DNA from: Litsea cubeba
Taxonomy: Eukaryota > Streptophyta > Magnoliopsida > Laurales > Lauraceae
Assembly (NCBI GenBank): GCA_012931725.1
Contig: CM022951.1
Coordinates: 76,695,905-76,759,904 of the forward strand
Reading direction: 5' to 3'
DNA length: 64,000 nucleotides
Part shown: one piece after another, positions 62,501 to 64,000 of the stretch
Numbering within the stretch: the first letter of the stretch is position 1
How the letters are laid out: every line of letters starts with the position of its first letter
Notes under the pieces: generated by a model
What the model saw: only the letters and a program-made list of their open reading frames with translations
Databases searched by the model: none
What the model was told of the DNA's origin: nothing
Program-made: the position numbers and the translations under genes

Positions 62501-64000
62501 TAGATTTATATATTGATAGATTTTTTTGCATATATTACAATATTGATATATTATAAAACTTTACTATTTTGTTGTTTTGTAGTTTTTTGCAAATTTTAAC
62601 ATATTCTTACTTCTACTGCTTGGGGAATTGCAGATTTTTTCAATATATTCAAGAATTATGTGTTTGGATATTCATAAATATTTTAGAAAAATGCAAAAAA
62701 AAAAAAACATAATAAAGCAATAATTTGAGATGAAAGCTTATAAGTATCATTTATTTTGTTAAATGTAAAATCGTCAATATGTAAAGTTATAATTTTTCTC
62801 AAAAAATATGAATAAAATAATGGCGGGTCTTCCCCATATCAAAGGAAAATATAATGAGGGCCCATAAAAGTGAATGGCACTGATTTTGAGCCGTATAGCT
62901 TTTTCAAATTAGGCTCCACTAATAAGAACTTGTGAAAATACTCGTGAGTCTCTGCAGCAAACCACAGACCCCTACACCAGTCAACCCACTTCTTTTTTTT
63001 CCTTCTTTCCCTTCTTCTCTTTTTTACTTCTTTCTTCATTTTCAACTGTGGGAGAAGTTTCAAGGGAACGATTCTATGGAATCGAAGGAGAATGGAATGG
63101 AAGGAGAAGAAGACCTTTTGAAGGGAAAAATATAAAGATGTGAGTTGTGAAATGTGTATGCCAGGGAGGCAGGAACCCAATATTTCAATCTCCCTCCCGT
63201 GTATCAAGAGATTGCATTGCAATGGAATATACAATATTCAACCCTATGCTAAAGAAAGTAACACCCTCTTTTTTGAAAGAAATCCTCATCAAGTTGTAAT
63301 ATACTCTTTCCAAACACCACATAATTAAAATAGAATATTTTTTTTAACACATCAAAGAATATCATAAAATCATTAAAAATATATGCTTTCCAAACACCCC
63401 CTTATTCATAATGCTTAGCACTCCAAATCACTGAGCTAGATGGCTTGAACTTTGTAAGAAAGTCAAAGAAACACATTTTTAAGTGGTAATATAAATTCAT
63501 TATATAAATGGTAACATTAAATAAACACTTTAATGACGGACAGGCACACGCATATTTTACATGTTTTCCCCCCTTACCTTGTATACACCAAAACAATCTC
63601 CCCCCACCCTCCCACCAAAAAAAAAAAAACCCATGCACACCAAGATGTCTCTTTTAAAATCTCAAGAATTCCTACAGAATTAGGCCTTTCATTTGCAAAA
63701 GCAAAAATACAATGTCTGAGAGGAAAGATAATCATCAAAGCCTTGTCCCAACTACGTTGAAGTCGAGGAAAGACAAAATGATATCAAAATGCGGAAGAAA
63801 TCTATAAAATTATCCTTACTGTATGGAGTAGAAACTTCTTTATTCTATAACTGTACTGATATCCGTATCCTAGATTTTGGATAACTGTGCATCTTAAACC
63901 CACTCCCTGTGCTCGTCCTCATGTCCAGACACCACCATCCCCCACATAATGCAAAGCTCCTAACATATGAAGCTATAAGAATTCAAAACATAATTACCTT
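50459..64000 (-). CDS. NOT1: CCR4-NOT complex subunit 1 (NOT1), C-terminal 13 exons
   Basis: NOT1 is the large scaffold of the CCR4-NOT deadenylase complex, which shortens mRNA poly(A) tails. Exons: 62100-62014, 59664-59518, 59422-59288, 59177-59133, 59026-58880, 58754-58693, 55054-54901, 54801-54610, 54519-54415, 52184-52050, 51468-51238, 50830-50729 and 50608-50459. All have GT/AG borders and all joins are in phase, giving 563 residues plus stop. Recognised parts: [111 protein letters not shown] and [18 protein letters not shown], the conserved NOT1 C-terminal domain that docks NOT2/NOT3. The gene continues beyond the right edge. The last bases of the window (CTT at 63998-64000, then GTAATT on the minus strand) look like the end of the next exon. 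Three introns exceed 2 kb and hold transposon remains. Confidence 0.96.
52185..54414 (-). other. Long NOT1 intron, no gene inside
   Basis: A 2.2-kb intron between the DEYLK and TRQQG exons. It holds a short CAGCC repeat (CCCAGCCCAGCCCAGCCCAG) near 52998 and AT-rich sequence. No transposon could be named. Confidence 0.5.
55430..55462. repeat. (TAA)n microsatellite
   Basis: About nine ATA/TAA triplets in a row inside a 3.6-kb NOT1 intron (55055-58692). Confidence 0.9.
56381..56560. repeat. Diverged tandem duplication of about 110 bp in a NOT1 intron
   Basis: TTCTAGTTCCCAGTCC...GGTTCACTTTTAGCCCCTACTTGTTC and TTTTAGTTCCCAGTTGG...GGTTCACTTTGAGCCCCTACTTGTTT are adjacent related copies. Confidence 0.75.
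56965..57320 (+). mobile_element. Decayed LINE reverse-transcriptase end (RTE-like)
   Basis: Plus-strand frames give broken pieces resembling the C-terminal end of plant LINE polymerases: LYGAE, then GKDKI, NEDIR and related fragments, separated by stops and frameshifts. The order matches the better-preserved copy at 61.5 kb. Heavily decayed; it lies in a NOT1 intron, antisense to the gene. Confidence 0.45.
57470..58000 (-). mobile_element. L1-type LINE fragment, RNase H region
   Basis: Minus-strand frames read a decayed RNase H domain as found at the C-terminus of plant L1 LINEs: [24 protein letters not shown] and surrounding pieces, with several stops and frameshifts. It abuts an oppositely oriented reverse-transcriptase piece at 58005. 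No poly-A tail was found at the low-coordinate end. Confidence 0.6.
58005..58495 (+). mobile_element. L1-type LINE fragment, reverse-transcriptase end
   Basis: Plus-strand frames match the conserved tail of plant L1 reverse transcriptase: [20 protein letters not shown], then GLGIRTF after frameshifts, then GDGSDG and [15 protein letters not shown]. It is broken by stops and lies in a NOT1 intron, antisense to the gene and inverted relative to the neighbouring RNase H piece. Confidence 0.65.
59700..60430 (+). mobile_element. Possible LTR-retrotransposon remnant in a NOT1 intron
   Basis: 60115-60370 has features of an LTR: a TATA-like AGTATTTAAGAAGG, then an AATGATCAATGAGGAAAAA stretch and TTTTGGCTCTCTCC. 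Upstream sequence (59930-60060) has broken protein-like pieces. No inverted terminal TG/CA pair or target duplication was found, so this stays tentative. Confidence 0.3.
61430..61830 (+). mobile_element. LINE reverse-transcriptase 3' end (RTE-like) in a NOT1 intron
   Basis: The frame from 61500 reads MKMLR, stop, [20 protein letters not shown], then [23 protein letters not shown] and stop. This is the diagnostic C-terminal segment (LRWxCG...DKIRN...RWFGHVxRR) of plant LINE polymerases of the RTE type. The sequence after 61680 continues in broken frames to a GGTGATGA end near 61805. It is antisense to NOT1 and not expected to be active. Confidence 0.8.
62462..63404. mobile_element. PIF/Harbinger-type non-autonomous element in a NOT1 intron
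   Basis: The element at 62465-63401 begins GGGGGGTGTTTGG and ends CCAAACACCCCC. It is flanked by TTA on both sides (62462-62464 and 63402-63404), the 3-bp duplication typical of PIF/Harbinger elements. About 937 bp, AT-rich ends, GA-rich centre. The 131-codon minus-strand frame at 62839-63234 has no transposase features. It lies in the NOT1 intron upstream of the exon ending at 62100. Confidence 0.72.

Noticed and set aside
62839..63234. 131-codon minus-strand frame in the NOT1 intron
   Set aside because: Lies inside the PIF/Harbinger-type element, contains a Lys/Arg run from a purine tract, and shows no transposase motif or NOT1 similarity.
1..64000. CRISPR arrays, operons, bacterial-type promoters
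   Set aside because: No regularly spaced short repeats; this is eukaryotic nuclear DNA with spliceosomal introns.

Overview
The window is nuclear DNA from a flowering plant. It is AT-rich and full of transposon remains, with widely spaced intron-containing genes of plant-only or plant-typical families (EAR-type C2H2 zinc finger, U/P-type cyclin, phytochrome-interacting bHLH, plant-style NOT1). Codon use and gene structure do not fix the species. The large, repeat-filled introns suggest a medium to large genome.

Layout, left to right. (1) 1-2.1 kb: AT-rich repeats. (2) 2.27-4.01 kb, minus strand: a ZAT-type C2H2 zinc-finger repressor. (3) 4.0-10.1 kb: intergenic decay. (4) 10.14-23.52 kb: a short LTR retrotransposon with a 5-bp target duplication GTTAG. 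Its 5' LTR is split by a 10.6-kb CACTA element (10244-20887) with a 3-bp duplication GTC. The intact 3' LTR preserves the empty site. The CACTA carries gene fragments: a piece of an F-box/LRR gene closely matching the intact gene at 45 kb, two exons of a CYP87-like cytochrome P450, and at least one unidentified exon. (5) 24.28-25.13 kb, minus: a two-exon U2-type cyclin. (6) 25-32 kb: intergenic repeats. (7) 32.10-35.80 kb, minus: a six-exon UNE10/PIF-type bHLH factor with a phyB-binding motif and a probable GC-AG intron. (8) 36.88-39.75 kb: a DNA element with roughly 800-bp inverted repeats. (9) 39.8-44.5 kb: intergenic, with three short inverted-repeat elements. (10) 44.79-47.47 kb, plus: a two-exon F-box/LRR gene. 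(11) 47.5-50.4 kb: intergenic. (12) 50.46 kb to the right edge, minus: the last 13 exons of CCR4-NOT subunit NOT1. All junctions are in phase, and the introns hold LINE remnants and a PIF/Harbinger-type element.

The five host genes are unrelated in role (transcriptional repression, cell cycle or phosphate-type cyclin, light signalling, ubiquitin ligase adaptor, mRNA deadenylation) and nothing suggests they are co-regulated. The most unusual content is the nested, gene-capturing CACTA element. All exon boundaries are hand-derived from splice signals, reading phase and family knowledge; none is backed by transcript data.
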